Assembly (NCBI RefSeq): GCF_014145675.1 | Contig: NZ_JACGZW010000004.1 | Span: 558,001-622,000, forward strand | Length of the DNA stretch: 64,000 bases | Direction: 5' to 3' | DNA from: Amycolatopsis dendrobii | GTDB lineage: Bacteria > Actinomycetota > Actinomycetes > Mycobacteriales > Pseudonocardiaceae | In this document: positions 25,925 to 34,215 of the stretch, piece after piece | How the letters are laid out: every line of letters starts with the position of its first letter | How positions within the stretch are numbered: the stretch's first letter is position 1 | Translations under genes and position numbers: made by a program | The notes under the pieces: generated by a model | Database searches by the model: none | The model's input: only the letters and a program-made list of their open reading frames with translations | What the model was told of the DNA's origin: nothing

Positions 25925-27076
25925 CTAGCGGAGACCGGCGAGGGTCGCGACCCGCAGCCCGGTGTGGAGTTCGCGGCGCACCTTCCCGTCGGCGAGATCG
26001 ACATCGGTGACCGCGCGCACGCGATCCAGCCGGTAGTAGAGGGTGCTGCGGTGGACGTGCAGGGCCAGCGCGGTGCGCTGGGCGTCGCAGCCGCAGTCGA
26101 GGTAGGTCTCCAGGGTCTGCGCGAGGTCCGGTCCGGACTGCGCGTCGAGCAGCCGTCGTACGGCATCGGGGAGATCTGAGATATCAAGGTCCGCGAGGGG
26201 GAGTTGCAGGAGCAGCCGGTCCAATCCCAACTCTGACCAGTGGGCCACGCGGCCGACGTCGCCGCCGCGCAAGGCGATCCGGGCTTCCCGCAGCGACCGA
26301 TGCACTCCCGACAGCGGCGCGTGCGCTCCGCCGACTCCGGCGTGCAGGCCGGAAAAGGCGGGCTGCGCAAGGAGAGCTGACAGTCGCTCGGTGTCGATTT
26401 CGTATGGCACCAGCAAGACGGCTTCGCTGCCGAGCACTGCGCCAGCGGCTTTCAGCGTGGGGAAAACGGGGATGCTCGACAATGCCCGGTCCAGGACGAG
26501 CCGGAGCGTCGCCGAACTGGGCTCGGCCCGCGGCGGGGTCGCGATCGAGATGACCGTGTAGTGCGGGACCGGGGAAAGCAGGCCGCTCGCGAGCAGTTCG
26601 TCGGCGGCTCGGACGCGCTGGTCGTCAGCGCCTTCGAGGAGTGCGGCGAGCAGGCGTCGCGCGCGGTCCTCGTTCTCGCGGTTGCCGAGCGCCGTCGCGG
26701 CCAGCAGCAAGCCGATCTGCGCCCGGCGTTCGCGCAGTTCGTCGTCGTCCTCGTAGGCGGACTCGTCGTCCTCGGGGATCGTCGAGGAGAGGTAGCCGAC
26801 GAGCCGGCCCTCGTGCCGGACCGGTGCGACGAGCCGGGACTGCCCGCCGTCGAGCGGCGGGATCCGGACCGGGTCCCGCGCCTGGCCGACCCGGTAGTCC
26901 CGGATGGACTCCCGGGCGCGCGAAGATCCTTTGTGGGACAAGATGATCGCCAGCCGGGCGTGGTCGACGTCCTGGTCGTGCACGCTGAACGCGATCACCG
27001 TGAAGTCGACGTCGAACACGATGATCGGCCGCCCGAGCCGGTCGGCGTAGGCCTGCACCTGTCCTTCGAGAGTCAT
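25925..27076 (-). CDS. PucR-family transcriptional regulator
   Basis: 383 residues. The C-terminal HTH_30 domain reads CDAQRTALALHVHRSTLYYRLDRV (positions ~335-358, shown in part), the hallmark of PucR/CdaR-like activators. The N-terminal ~150 residues are GAF-like, suited to sensing a small molecule. Family members often control purine, amino acid or aromatic catabolism from the same divergent promoter. Start ATG 27076 is preceded by GAGG; an upstream in-frame start at 27157 would cross the divergent gene's promoter and is rejected. It probably controls module B. Confidence 0.85.
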   Translation of the reverse strand: MTLEGQVQAYADRLGRPIIVFDVDFTVIAFSVHDQDVDHARLAIILSHKGSSRARESIRDYRVGQARDPVRIPPLDGGQSRLVAPVRHEGRLVGYLSSTIPEDDESAYEDDDELRERRAQIGLLLAATALGNRENEDRARRLLAALLEGADDQRVRAADELLASGLLSPVPHYTVISIATPPRAEPSSATLRLVLDRALSSIPVFPTLKAAGAVLGSEAVLLVPYEIDTERLSALLAQPAFSGLHAGVGGAHAPLSGVHRSLREARIALRGGDVGRVAHWSELGLDRLLLQLPLADLDISDLPDAVRRLLDAQSGPDLAQTLETYLDCGCDAQRTALALHVHRSTLYYRLDRVRAVTDVDLADGKVRRELHTGLRVATLAGLR

Positions 27077-27112
27077 GCTCGCCTCTTCCGTTGCCAGCCG
27101 CCGGAGATTTGA

Positions 27113-27129
27113 TCTATATTCATTATAGA
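27113..27129. promoter_or_regulatory. TCTATA-N5-TATAGA palindrome, site 2 (best copy)
   Basis: TCTATATTCATTATAGA: perfect 6-bp arms around TTCAT. It lies between the divergent PucR gene and ThDP enzyme gene, 22 bases from the latter's start. Related sites precede the aldehyde dehydrogenase, the M20 hydrolase/GntR divergon and the aminotransferase. Confidence 0.65.
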
Positions 27130-27150
27130 CATTTGACGAGAGGGATCCGC

Positions 27151-28761
27151 ATGGCACAGATGACAGGCGGTGACGCGCTCGCCAGGGCGCTCATCAGCGA
27201 GGGCGTCGACACGGTCTTCGGCATTCCCGGGGTCCAGCTGGACGGGCTCACCGACGGCATGTACCGCAAGCGCGACGAGCTGGACCTGGTCGTCCCGCGG
27301 CACGAGCAGGCGACCAGTTACATGGCGGACGGGTACTACCGGGCCTCCGGACGGCCCGGGGTGGCGATGGTCGTGCCTGGTCCTGGGGTGCTGAACGCCG
27401 GAGCTGGGATGGCGACGGCCTACGCCTGTTCGTCGCAGGTGATGTTGCTGGCGGGGACGATCCCGTCGCCGCTCGTGGGATCCGGGCTCGGGGCGCTGCA
27501 CGAGATTCCCCGCCAGACTGACACGGTTCAGGGGCTGACGAAGTGGTCTGCCCGACCCAAACGGGTCGAGGAGATCCCGGATCTGGTGCACGAGGGCTTC
27601 CGGCAGATGCGGACTGGACGGCCTCGGCCCGTCGCGCTCGAACTGGGGCCGGATTTGCTGCACGCGGTCGCGGATCTCAACCCGGGCGAGCCGTTCGGGG
27701 TGCGGGAGCCGGAAGCGCCGGAGCGGGATGTTGCCGATCTCGTGCGGTTGCTGGCGGCTTCTGCGCGGCCGGTGATCCATGTCGGTGGGGGCATGCGGGA
27801 TCCTCGGGCGTTCAAGTTGCTCGCTCGGCTTGCTGAACTGCTGGACGCGCCGGTGGTGATGAGCGAGAACGGGCGGGGGGCTATTGATGCTCGGGACCCG
27901 CACGCGTTGCCTGCGTTCGCATTGTGGGAACTGCGGTCTTCGGCGGATCTGGTGGTTTCGTTCGGCAGCCGGTTCCTGACGCCGTTTGGGCGCCAGTTGA
28001 ACATCGGGAATGCTCGGCTTGCGTTGGTGAACATTGACGCCGCTGATCTTCGGGCGCCGCGACGGCCGGACCTCGCGGTGAATGCGGACGCGGTGGCGGT
28101 GTTGGGGGCGTTGGTTGAGCGGCTCTCGCCTCGTGCTGCTTGGGGTGCTGAGCTGGTTCGGCTGCGCGAGGATTGCGAAGCTCGGATTCGGAAGCAGGCT
28201 GGGCCGCAGATGGAGTTCGTGGACGCGATCCGTGCTGCGTTGCCTGAGGATGGCGTTTTCGTCAATGAGTTGACGCAGATTGGGTATGTGTCGACGTACG
28301 GGTTTCCTGTGCGGGCGCCGCGGTCGTACGTGTGGCCGGGATATCAGGGGACGCTGGGGTATGCGATGCCTACTGCGCTGGGGGCTGCCGTGGGGTCGGG
28401 CGGGCGGTCCGTCGTCGCGGTGACTGGGGATGGGGGGATCGGGTGGTCGATGCAGGAGTTCGCTACGGCTAAGAAGTACGGGATTCCGCTGGTGACTGTG
28501 TTGTTTGAGGACTCCCGGTTCGGAAATGTGTGGCGGATTCAGCGAGATACCTATGGTGGGCGGTTCATTGGGTCGGATTTGACCAATCCGGATTTCGAGT
28601 TGCTTGCTCGGGCGTTCGGGTTGGATTTTGCGCTTGCGGAGGATGCTGGGGCGGTGGAGAAGGCGGTGGGCGCGGCGATCGCGGCTGGGCGGCCCGCGGT
28701 GGTCAAGGTGCCGGTGGATGTGTTTCCTTCGCCTTGGCCGTTGATTCACGAGAAGCACTGA
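27151..28761 (+). CDS. ThDP-dependent acetolactate-synthase-like 2-oxoacid decarboxylase
   Basis: 536 residues. EGVDTVFGIPGVQLDGLTDG, catalytic Glu in VPRHEQATSYMADGYYRASG (~50), central domain VIHVGGGMRDPRAF and PP domain GYAMPTALGAAVGSG with AVTGDGGIGWSMQEF mark an ALS/benzoylformate-decarboxylase relative. As a stand-alone catabolic gene beside an ALDH, aminotransferase and N-acyl hydrolase, it most likely decarboxylates a 2-oxoacid. ATG 27151. Codon choice drifts within the gene: C-ending codons early, G- and T-ending codons after ~27.7 kb. Confidence 0.82.
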   Translation: MAQMTGGDALARALISEGVDTVFGIPGVQLDGLTDGMYRKRDELDLVVPRHEQATSYMADGYYRASGRPGVAMVVPGPGVLNAGAGMATAYACSSQVMLLAGTIPSPLVGSGLGALHEIPRQTDTVQGLTKWSARPKRVEEIPDLVHEGFRQMRTGRPRPVALELGPDLLHAVADLNPGEPFGVREPEAPERDVADLVRLLAASARPVIHVGGGMRDPRAFKLLARLAELLDAPVVMSENGRGAIDARDPHALPAFALWELRSSADLVVSFGSRFLTPFGRQLNIGNARLALVNIDAADLRAPRRPDLAVNADAVAVLGALVERLSPRAAWGAELVRLREDCEARIRKQAGPQMEFVDAIRAALPEDGVFVNELTQIGYVSTYGFPVRAPRSYVWPGYQGTLGYAMPTALGAAVGSGGRSVVAVTGDGGIGWSMQEFATAKKYGIPLVTVLFEDSRFGNVWRIQRDTYGGRFIGSDLTNPDFELLARAFGLDFALAEDAGAVEKAVGAAIAAGRPAVVKVPVDVFPSPWPLIHEKH

Positions 28762-28832
28762 GCGGCTCGTCGCCTGGCGGCGGCATTGCCTCGTGAATGG
28801 TTGCGGGCACCCCGGTTTTTGATCGGTGACTA

Positions 28833-28889
28833 CGGCGCTGGGGTGCTGGTCAAGGCGGGAACGATGCCTTGACCAGCACCCCGGCGCCG
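28833..28889 (+). terminator. long stem-loop terminator after ThDP gene
   Basis: A 24-bp stem with a single mismatch (CGGCGCTGGGGTGCTGGTCA onward, paired with 28866-28889) around a nine-base loop, followed by TGTTTTGG. It lies 72 bases after the ThDP stop. First of three hairpins in the 356-base gap 28762-29117, which contains no gene. Confidence 0.75.
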
Positions 28890-28898
28890 TGTTTTGGC

Positions 28899-28923
28899 TT
28901 CGTATCGGGGGCGGGGGAGTGTG
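28899..28923 (+). repeat. dispersed 25-bp sequence, copy 1
   Basis: TTCGTATCGGGGGCGGGGGAGTGTG occurs directly downstream of the terminator stem. A near-identical copy, TTCGTATCGGGGCGAGGGGAGTGTG, lies at 50329-50353 after the response regulator, again following a hairpin-forming stretch. Probably part of a genome-wide intergenic element. Confidence 0.65.
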
Positions 28924-29002
28924 TGGGTGCCTTGTTGGGCTGGGTGCGTCGGCTGAGGTCGGGTGGGTGGTTGCGGTGGGGTTCGCGGGGTGTGGTTTAG
29001 CA

Positions 29003-29051
29003 CCCCGATGTGGCGTTGGGTGAGTGGGACGCAACCAATGCCGCATTGGGG
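29003..29051. repeat. intergenic hairpin with G-U pairs
   Basis: CCCCGATGTGGCGTTGG pairs with CCAATGCCGCATTGGGG through 17 positions, three of them G-U in RNA. The pairing suggests that RNA structure, rather than DNA symmetry, is maintained. Lies between the terminator and the M20 gene end. Confidence 0.6.
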
Positions 29052-29073
29052 CGTCGCGGAGGTGCGACGGGTC

Positions 29074-29121
29074 GTGAAGGGCTCCTTGTGGGACTCAGAG
29101 TCCCCTCAAGGTGGCGTTCAC
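29074..29121. terminator. hairpin at the 3' end of the M20 gene
   Basis: GTGAA...CCTTG..GGGACT on the left pairs imperfectly with AGTCCC.TCAAGG..TTCAC on the right, around CAG. The M20 stop codon is inside the right arm. GTGAAGG/CAGAGTCCC elements resemble the hairpin at 24447 and a half-site near 11986, so a repeat family is likely. It can terminate the M20 transcript. Confidence 0.6.
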
Positions 29122-30293
29122 GGACGGCTGACGTGGCTTAGTGCGAGGGCTGCCAGAGCGGCGGCCTGGTCGCTGAGGACGCTGTCGTCGAAGACCGCGC
29201 GCGGGGAGTGGTTCATTTCCGCTGTGTCGGGGTCGATCCCCTCCGGGGTGGTGCCCAGGAAGACGAAGGCGCCGGGGACTTCTTTGAGTACTGCGGAAAA
29301 GCTCTCCGACGCCATGATCGGGTGCTCCAGCGGGACAGCCCGTTCCGGGCCGAAGAGATCGCCGAGCACGGTCAGCGCGTGTGCTGCCGTCTCTGGGTCG
29401 TTCGCGGTGACCGGGTAGACCGACCGGAATTCCGTTTCGGCACGGCAACCGAACGCTGACGCGATCCCGTCCGCCAGCGAGGGCAGTTCGCGGGCCAGGA
29501 TGTCCACGCTCTCAGCGGAAAGCGCGCGGATCGTCGCGGCTAGCGTTGCCTCGTCGGGGATGGCGTTGATGATGTCGCTCGCCTGCATTTTGGTCACCGA
29601 CAGCACAACTGGATCGAACACTGGGAACCGTCGGGTGACGTACGTGTGCAGCGCCGAAATGATCTGTGCCGCAGCGGGAACCGGGTCCACTGCTTGGTGT
29701 GGTCGTGAGCCGTGTCCGCTGCGGCCGAGCACACGCACGGTCAGGCTGCTGGCCCCGGCCATGACCGAGCCGGCCCGCGTCGTGAATACGCCGGCCGGGC
29801 CGGGCAGGACGTGGATGCCGTAGGCCGCTTCGACGCCGGAAAGGATTCCCTCGTCGATCAAGCGTTGCGCGCCGCCGCCTGCTTCCTCGCCTGGTTCGAA
29901 CATGAACACCACCGAGCCTGCGATCTCGTCTCGGCGGGCGCTCAAAAGCTTTGCTGTCCCAACGAGTGCGGCTGTGTGGAGATCGTGGCCGCAGGCGTGC
30001 ATCAATCCGGGCGTCTGAGATGCGAACGGCAGCCCGGTTTCCTCCGTGACGCGCAGTGCGTCCATGTCCGCGCGCAACAGGACCGACGGGCCGGGGCGCG
30101 CGCCGTGCAGTACTGCGACGATTGAGGCGAAGTCGTGCGGGCCGGGGGTGACTTCCAGGTCCAACGGGGCCATCGCGGTCAGCACGGAACGCTGGGTCCG
30201 CGGAAGGGCGAACCCGGCTTCGGGGTGGGCGTGGAGGGTGCGGCGGAGTGCGACCAGTTCTGAGTGAAGGGCAGCGGGGGCGGAAACCGGCAA
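29118..30293 (-). CDS. M20-family amidohydrolase (hippurate/N-acyl-amino-acid hydrolase)
   Basis: 391 residues. Metal-site motifs of the M20D amidohydrolases: GLMHACGHDLHTAALVG (Cys/His/Asp/His, ~100), FEPGEEAGGGAQ (catalytic Glu, ~135), AYGIHVLPG and the C-terminal TAEMNHSPRAVFD. These cytosolic enzymes remove acyl groups from amino acids. TTG at 30293 is chosen because AAGGAG lies five bases upstream; a TTG at 30311 is possible. Promoter shares the TCTATA-type palindrome with module B. It would release an amino acid for the HisC-like aminotransferase. Confidence 0.87.
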   Translation of the reverse strand: MPVSAPAALHSELVALRRTLHAHPEAGFALPRTQRSVLTAMAPLDLEVTPGPHDFASIVAVLHGARPGPSVLLRADMDALRVTEETGLPFASQTPGLMHACGHDLHTAALVGTAKLLSARRDEIAGSVVFMFEPGEEAGGGAQRLIDEGILSGVEAAYGIHVLPGPAGVFTTRAGSVMAGASSLTVRVLGRSGHGSRPHQAVDPVPAAAQIISALHTYVTRRFPVFDPVVLSVTKMQASDIINAIPDEATLAATIRALSAESVDILARELPSLADGIASAFGCRAETEFRSVYPVTANDPETAAHALTVLGDLFGPERAVPLEHPIMASESFSAVLKEVPGAFVFLGTTPEGIDPDTAEMNHSPRAVFDDSVLSDQAAALAALALSHVSRP

Positions 30294-30347
30294 AGTGGGC
30301 TCCTTAGGCAACGGTGCGTGCCGCGCTGGTGACGCATGCGTCTAATG

Positions 30348-30364
30348 TCTACAATCAATATAGA
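30348..30364. promoter_or_regulatory. TCTATA-N5-TATAGA palindrome, site 3
   Basis: TCTACAATCAATATAGA between the divergent M20 and GntR genes, 55 bases upstream of the M20 start. One arm base differs from the perfect copy at 27113. Confidence 0.6.
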
Positions 30365-30460
30365 CGATGCCGGGTGTTCAGGGTTCCGGTGCGCCTCTAA
30401 TCTGTCACTACGCGTGACCCGCGTCGGCGACGTCACCGGACCGAGTACTTCGGAGGACCC

Positions 30461-31141
30461 TTGCCGCAGATCACGAACACCGCCGCTGCCGTCCAGGTCG
30501 CTCGCGCGCTCGAGGACGAGATCGTCTCGGAGGGCTGGAGCGCCGGTCACTTCGTCGGGCGCCGTCAGGAGTTGATGGCGCGCTTCGGGGTCGCGCCGGC
30601 GACGTTGAGCGAGGCGATCCAGCTGCTGCGCGCCCGCGGCATCGTCGACGCGAAGCCGGGCCCTGGCGGCGGGATCTTCGTCGCGACGCGCTCGCCCTTT
30701 ACGCACCTGAGCGATCAGCTGCTGCAGTTGCGCGAGGGGAAGGCGACGGTGGAGAACTGCCTGCGCGTCCTGGACGCGCTCGACGGTTCGGTCCTGCACG
30801 ACGCGGTCGAGAACGCGAGCGACGAGGACATCGCTGATATCTCAGCGTGCGCCGAGACGTTGAAGGCGGCCTGGGATTCCGCCGAGGCGCCTACGGCGAT
30901 CTGGGCGCTGCACGCACGGATCGCGCGGGTGTCGCCGAACGAGCTTTTGCGCAGCCTGTATACGAATCTCGTCGACTACATCATCGCCGCGCGGCTCGAA
31001 GGCGTCACCGCGCCGACCACGCAGGCGCGGTTGCGCACGCACCTCGACTTCGCCGAGGCGGTCATGAAGCGCGACCACGAGCTGGCGGAGTCGGCGATCT
31101 CGCGGCATCGCCGTCCCGCGGTAGCGGCCCGGCCTTCCTGA
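30461..31141 (+). CDS. GntR-family transcriptional regulator, FadR subfamily
   Basis: 226 residues. Winged helix ~10-75: VARALEDEIVSEGWSAGHFV, then LMARFGVAPATLSEAIQLLR as recognition helix region and GPGGGIFVATR as wing. The C-terminal ~140 residues form an FCD ligand domain. TTG start at 30461 has CGGAGGA six bases upstream; no ATG gives a complete HTH. Divergent from the M20 hydrolase and 87 bases before the aminotransferase, so it is one of two candidate controllers (with PucR) of the shared palindrome. Confidence 0.85.
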   Translation: MPQITNTAAAVQVARALEDEIVSEGWSAGHFVGRRQELMARFGVAPATLSEAIQLLRARGIVDAKPGPGGGIFVATRSPFTHLSDQLLQLREGKATVENCLRVLDALDGSVLHDAVENASDEDIADISACAETLKAAWDSAEAPTAIWALHARIARVSPNELLRSLYTNLVDYIIAARLEGVTAPTTQARLRTHLDFAEAVMKRDHELAESAISRHRRPAVAARPS

Positions 31142-31186
31142 TATCTCAAGCCGGAGAACTGATGGATGTACACGCGCTCAGAATTA

Positions 31187-31203
31187 TGTATATTCATTAC
31201 AGT
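31187..31203. promoter_or_regulatory. TCTATA-N5-TATAGA palindrome, site 4
   Basis: TGTATATTCATTACAGT keeps the TATATTCATTA core of the best copy; it lies 25 bases upstream of the aminotransferase start, the same spacing as at the ThDP gene. Confidence 0.55.
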
Positions 31204-31228
31204 TAATCGTCCGGCTTGAGGAGGATGC

Positions 31229-32278
31229 ATGCTGCTGGAGCTCCGCAGCGTGGTCGACCGCGTGCTCGCCGCCCCCGATCGCTCGTCCCGCGGTGCGCAG
31301 CCGCCGATCCGCTTGTCCCAGAACGAAATGCCGTGGGCTCCCGCCGACGTCATCGTCGCCGCGATGACCGAAGCGGCCCGGAATGCCCATCGCTACCCCG
31401 ATTACCACCGTGCCGCGGCGCGCGCCGCTGTCGCCGAGGCGATGGGTCTGGACGCGGGACGGATCGCGATCGACAACGGTTCCGGCACGCTGCTGCACGC
31501 GCTCGCCCGGCTGGTCTGCGAACCCGGCGTGCACGGTGTGCGCCCGGCGCCGTCCTTCGAGGCGTATGCGGCGGCGCTTTCGCTCGCCGGCGCTGAGTCC
31601 ACAGAGGTCGGTCTCGACGCGAACGGCGCGATGGATCTCGACGCGATGCTCGCCGCGGTCGGCCCGGAAACCCGCATTGTCTACCTCTGCAATCCCAACA
31701 ACCCGACTGGCGGGCTGCGCGGGGTCGAGGATATCCGCGATTTCCTGAAAAGCGTCCCGTCGCGCGTGCTGGTTGTTGTCGACGAGGCATACCGCGAGTT
31801 CGTGTCCGCCGAACCAGTGGACGCGACTGTCGGATTGCTCGACGAGTTCGAGAATCTCGTGCTGCTGCGGACACTGTCCAAAGCGCACGGTTTGGCCGGC
31901 ATCCGCGTCGGTTATGCCGCTGCTGCACCGCGGATCGCGGAGGCGCTGCGCCGCACGTCCGTCGGGTTCGCGCTCAACAGCGTGGCCGAGGCGGCGGTCA
32001 TCGCGGCGCTGAGCGCGGAAGGATTGGCTGTGGCGAAGGAAAGAACCGCCGTCATCGTCTCCGAACGCGCTCGCGTCGAGGCCGCGCTGACCGCGGCGAA
32101 CGTCGCGTTCGTGCCGAGCCAGGCGAATTTCCTTTTCCTGCCCGGAGACGCGGCCGATCTGCTGTCCCGTTTGGAGGCTCGCGGCGTGCTCGCGCGGCCG
32201 TTCCCGAAGGCGGGCGGGGCGCGCGTGACGATCGGGCTGCCCGAAGAAAACGACGCGGTGCTCGCCGCGCTTGTCTGA
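31229..32278 (+). CDS. class I/II aminotransferase, histidinol-phosphate aminotransferase-like
   Basis: 349 residues. IRLSQNEMPWAPADVI, NAHRYPDYH, YLCNPNNPTGGL (~150), VVVDEAYREF (PLP Asp/Tyr, ~178) and RTLSKAHGLAGIRVGYA (Schiff-base Lys, ~213) give a full HisC-type site. Not in a his operon, so aromatic amino acid or arylglycine transamination is more likely than histidine synthesis. ATG 31229 after TTGAGGAGG. In module B it links the amino acid from the M20 enzyme to the 2-oxoacid for the ThDP enzyme. Confidence 0.85.
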   Translation: MLLELRSVVDRVLAAPDRSSRGAQPPIRLSQNEMPWAPADVIVAAMTEAARNAHRYPDYHRAAARAAVAEAMGLDAGRIAIDNGSGTLLHALARLVCEPGVHGVRPAPSFEAYAAALSLAGAESTEVGLDANGAMDLDAMLAAVGPETRIVYLCNPNNPTGGLRGVEDIRDFLKSVPSRVLVVVDEAYREFVSAEPVDATVGLLDEFENLVLLRTLSKAHGLAGIRVGYAAAAPRIAEALRRTSVGFALNSVAEAAVIAALSAEGLAVAKERTAVIVSERARVEAALTAANVAFVPSQANFLFLPGDAADLLSRLEARGVLARPFPKAGGARVTIGLPEENDAVLAALV

Positions 32279-32283
32279 TCAGC

Positions 32284-32314
32284 GGTTTCCTCCGACACCG
32301 TGTCGGAGGAAACC
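32284..32314. promoter_or_regulatory. CCGACAC palindrome, site 5, extended to 31 bp
   Basis: GGTTTCCTCCGACAC, one central C, then GTGTCGGAGGAAACC: perfect arms of 15. The core matches sites 1-4 of module A, 125 bases before the ABC importer start. Because it also follows the aminotransferase stop by six bases, it could double as a terminator. Its recurrence elsewhere favours an operator. Confidence 0.65.
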
Positions 32315-32438
32315 GGAAGGACTTCGGAGAGCCGCTCGATGAGCCGCCGCACCCGAGTTCTTACGCTAACCGGCAGGACGGACGGAGCGGTTCGTCCCCG
32401 CGGCGGGTAACCGATCGCTCGCAGGAAGGAACGGTGCA

Positions 32439-34199
32439 GTGACCGAGCGCCTATTCGAGCACGACCGGCGGGCCTCGATGCGCCGCTCGGTGACCGGCGG
32501 TGTGCTCAAAGCGACCTTGCTCGCCGGGCTCACGCTGATTTTCGTCTATCCGGTCGCGATGATCGTGCTCGGCGCCTTCCGTGACGGACTGCCTTCGGAC
32601 AACATGCCGTTCACGATGAGCGGCCTGCTCGCCGCGTTCGAGGCTCCGGAAACGTGGCACACGCTGTGGAACTCGATCGTGCTGGTCGTCGTGTGCGGCA
32701 CGATCTCGGTGGCGGGCGGCGGGCTGTTCGCCTGGATCGCGGCCAACACGAACGTGCCCGGCCGCAAGCTGCTCACGCCGATCATGGTGATCAACCTCTT
32801 CGTCCCGCCGCTGTTTCACACCCTCGGCTGGATCATGCTCGGCAACGCCCAGAACGGCCTGCTCAACCAGCTCGGCCGCTCGCTCGGCACGCACGGCCCG
32901 CTGATCAACATCCAGGGCTGGGGCGGGCTGATCCTGCTGACGTCGCTCGGCTACCTGCCGTTCGCGTACCTGCTGCTGCTCGGCGCGTTCAAGAACCGGG
33001 ACCAGTCGCTCGACGAGGCCGCGGCGATCAGCGGCGCGGGCACGGTGCGGACGTTCTTCACCATCACCATCCCGTCGGTCGGCCCGGCGATCACCGGCGC
33101 GGCGCTGCTGATCGCGGTGCTGGTGTTCCAGTCGTTCGACGGACCGCAGCTGATCGGCCGCCAGGCGGGCATCTACGTCTTCTCGACGCAGATATATCAC
33201 TACGTCCGGGATGAGGCGCCAGCCGAGTACACGAAGGCGTTCGCGCTGTCTCTCGTGCTGATCCTGCTGGTGCTGCTGCTGTTCCTGGCGCAGCGCTGGA
33301 TGCTGCGCGGCCGCAGCTTCACCACGCTCACCGGCAAGACGTCGCGGCGCGATCCGCAGGAGCTGGGCCCGATCCGCTGGGTGCTGGCCGCGCTGATCGT
33401 CGTGGTGGTGCTGCTGAACTTCCTGTTGCCGCTGTTCGCGATGGTGCTCGGCAGCCTCCAGCCGATCTTCGGCGTGATGAGCACCGGGCTGACCCTGGAC
33501 AACTACGTCACGATGCTGACCGACCCGCAGTTCAGCTCAAGCCTCGCGCTCACCGCGTGGCTCGCGGTCATCGGCGGCTTCGGTTCGATCTCGATCGCGC
33601 TGCTCACCACGTATGTCACCGCGCGGCGCCGGGGATTCCTGCGCAGCTACACGTCGTTTGCCGTCTGGATTCCGTGGGCGCTGCCCGGCGTCGTGCTCGG
33701 TCTCGCCTACATGTTCGCCGTGTTGTACCTGCCGGCCTTCCGCGGGCTTTACGGTTCGGCGTTCCTGATGACGCTCGTGCTGGTCGTCGCGACGATCCCG
33801 GTGTCGAGCCGGATCGCCGAGGGGGCGCTCGCGCAACTGTCGCCCGAACTGGAGGAAGCCGGCCGGATGTCCGGCGCGAGCGCGGCACGGGTGCTGGCGA
33901 CCATCGTGCTGCGCCTGGTCATCCCGAGTTTCCTGGCCGGCTGGTTCCTGTCCGCGCTGTTCATCTCGGGCAACCTCGCCGTGCCGATGCTGCTCGCCCC
34001 GCCCGGTCTGGAACCCGTTTCGCTGACCGCGTTCCAGCAGTTCCTCACTGGCGAAATGTCCCGCGGCGCGGCGCTGTTCATGATCATCCTGCTCGCCGCG
34101 TTCGTCGTCCTCGCGCTCGCCGCGGCGTCCGTCAAGCTCGGCGGCCGGCTCCTCGGCCGCGACCGTTCCGCAGGTCCGCTCTCCCGCCTCACCCCCTGA
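32439..34199 (+). CDS. ABC transporter permease, two fused permease halves (FbpB-like)
   Basis: 586 residues. Two permease modules, each with the EAA loop that contacts the ATPase: LDEAAAISGAG in the first half (~195) and LEEAGRMSGAS in the second (~475). About 12 hydrophobic segments. Fused permeases of this type serve ferric iron, 2-aminoethylphosphonate or organic-acid importers. GTG 32439 follows AGGAAGGA. First gene of a six-gene operon; site 5 palindrome upstream links it to the aromatic module. Confidence 0.88.
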   Translation: MTERLFEHDRRASMRRSVTGGVLKATLLAGLTLIFVYPVAMIVLGAFRDGLPSDNMPFTMSGLLAAFEAPETWHTLWNSIVLVVVCGTISVAGGGLFAWIAANTNVPGRKLLTPIMVINLFVPPLFHTLGWIMLGNAQNGLLNQLGRSLGTHGPLINIQGWGGLILLTSLGYLPFAYLLLLGAFKNRDQSLDEAAAISGAGTVRTFFTITIPSVGPAITGAALLIAVLVFQSFDGPQLIGRQAGIYVFSTQIYHYVRDEAPAEYTKAFALSLVLILLVLLLFLAQRWMLRGRSFTTLTGKTSRRDPQELGPIRWVLAALIVVVVLLNFLLPLFAMVLGSLQPIFGVMSTGLTLDNYVTMLTDPQFSSSLALTAWLAVIGGFGSISIALLTTYVTARRRGFLRSYTSFAVWIPWALPGVVLGLAYMFAVLYLPAFRGLYGSAFLMTLVLVVATIPVSSRIAEGALAQLSPELEEAGRMSGASAARVLATIVLRLVIPSFLAGWFLSALFISGNLAVPMLLAPPGLEPVSLTAFQQFLTGEMSRGAALFMIILLAAFVVLALAAASVKLGGRLLGRDRSAGPLSRLTP

Positions 34200-34215
34200 C
34201 CCGAGAGGAAGAACA

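Noticed and set aside
27073..29046. 657-codon minus-strand reading opposite the second ThDP enzyme
   Set aside because: His/Pro/Arg-rich shadow that begins in intergenic hairpins; no recognisable domain.
32284..32314. Reading the 31-bp palindrome purely as the aminotransferase terminator
   Set aside because: The stem would have essentially no loop, no T-tract follows, and the core recurs at four other promoters; operator preferred, dual use not excluded.
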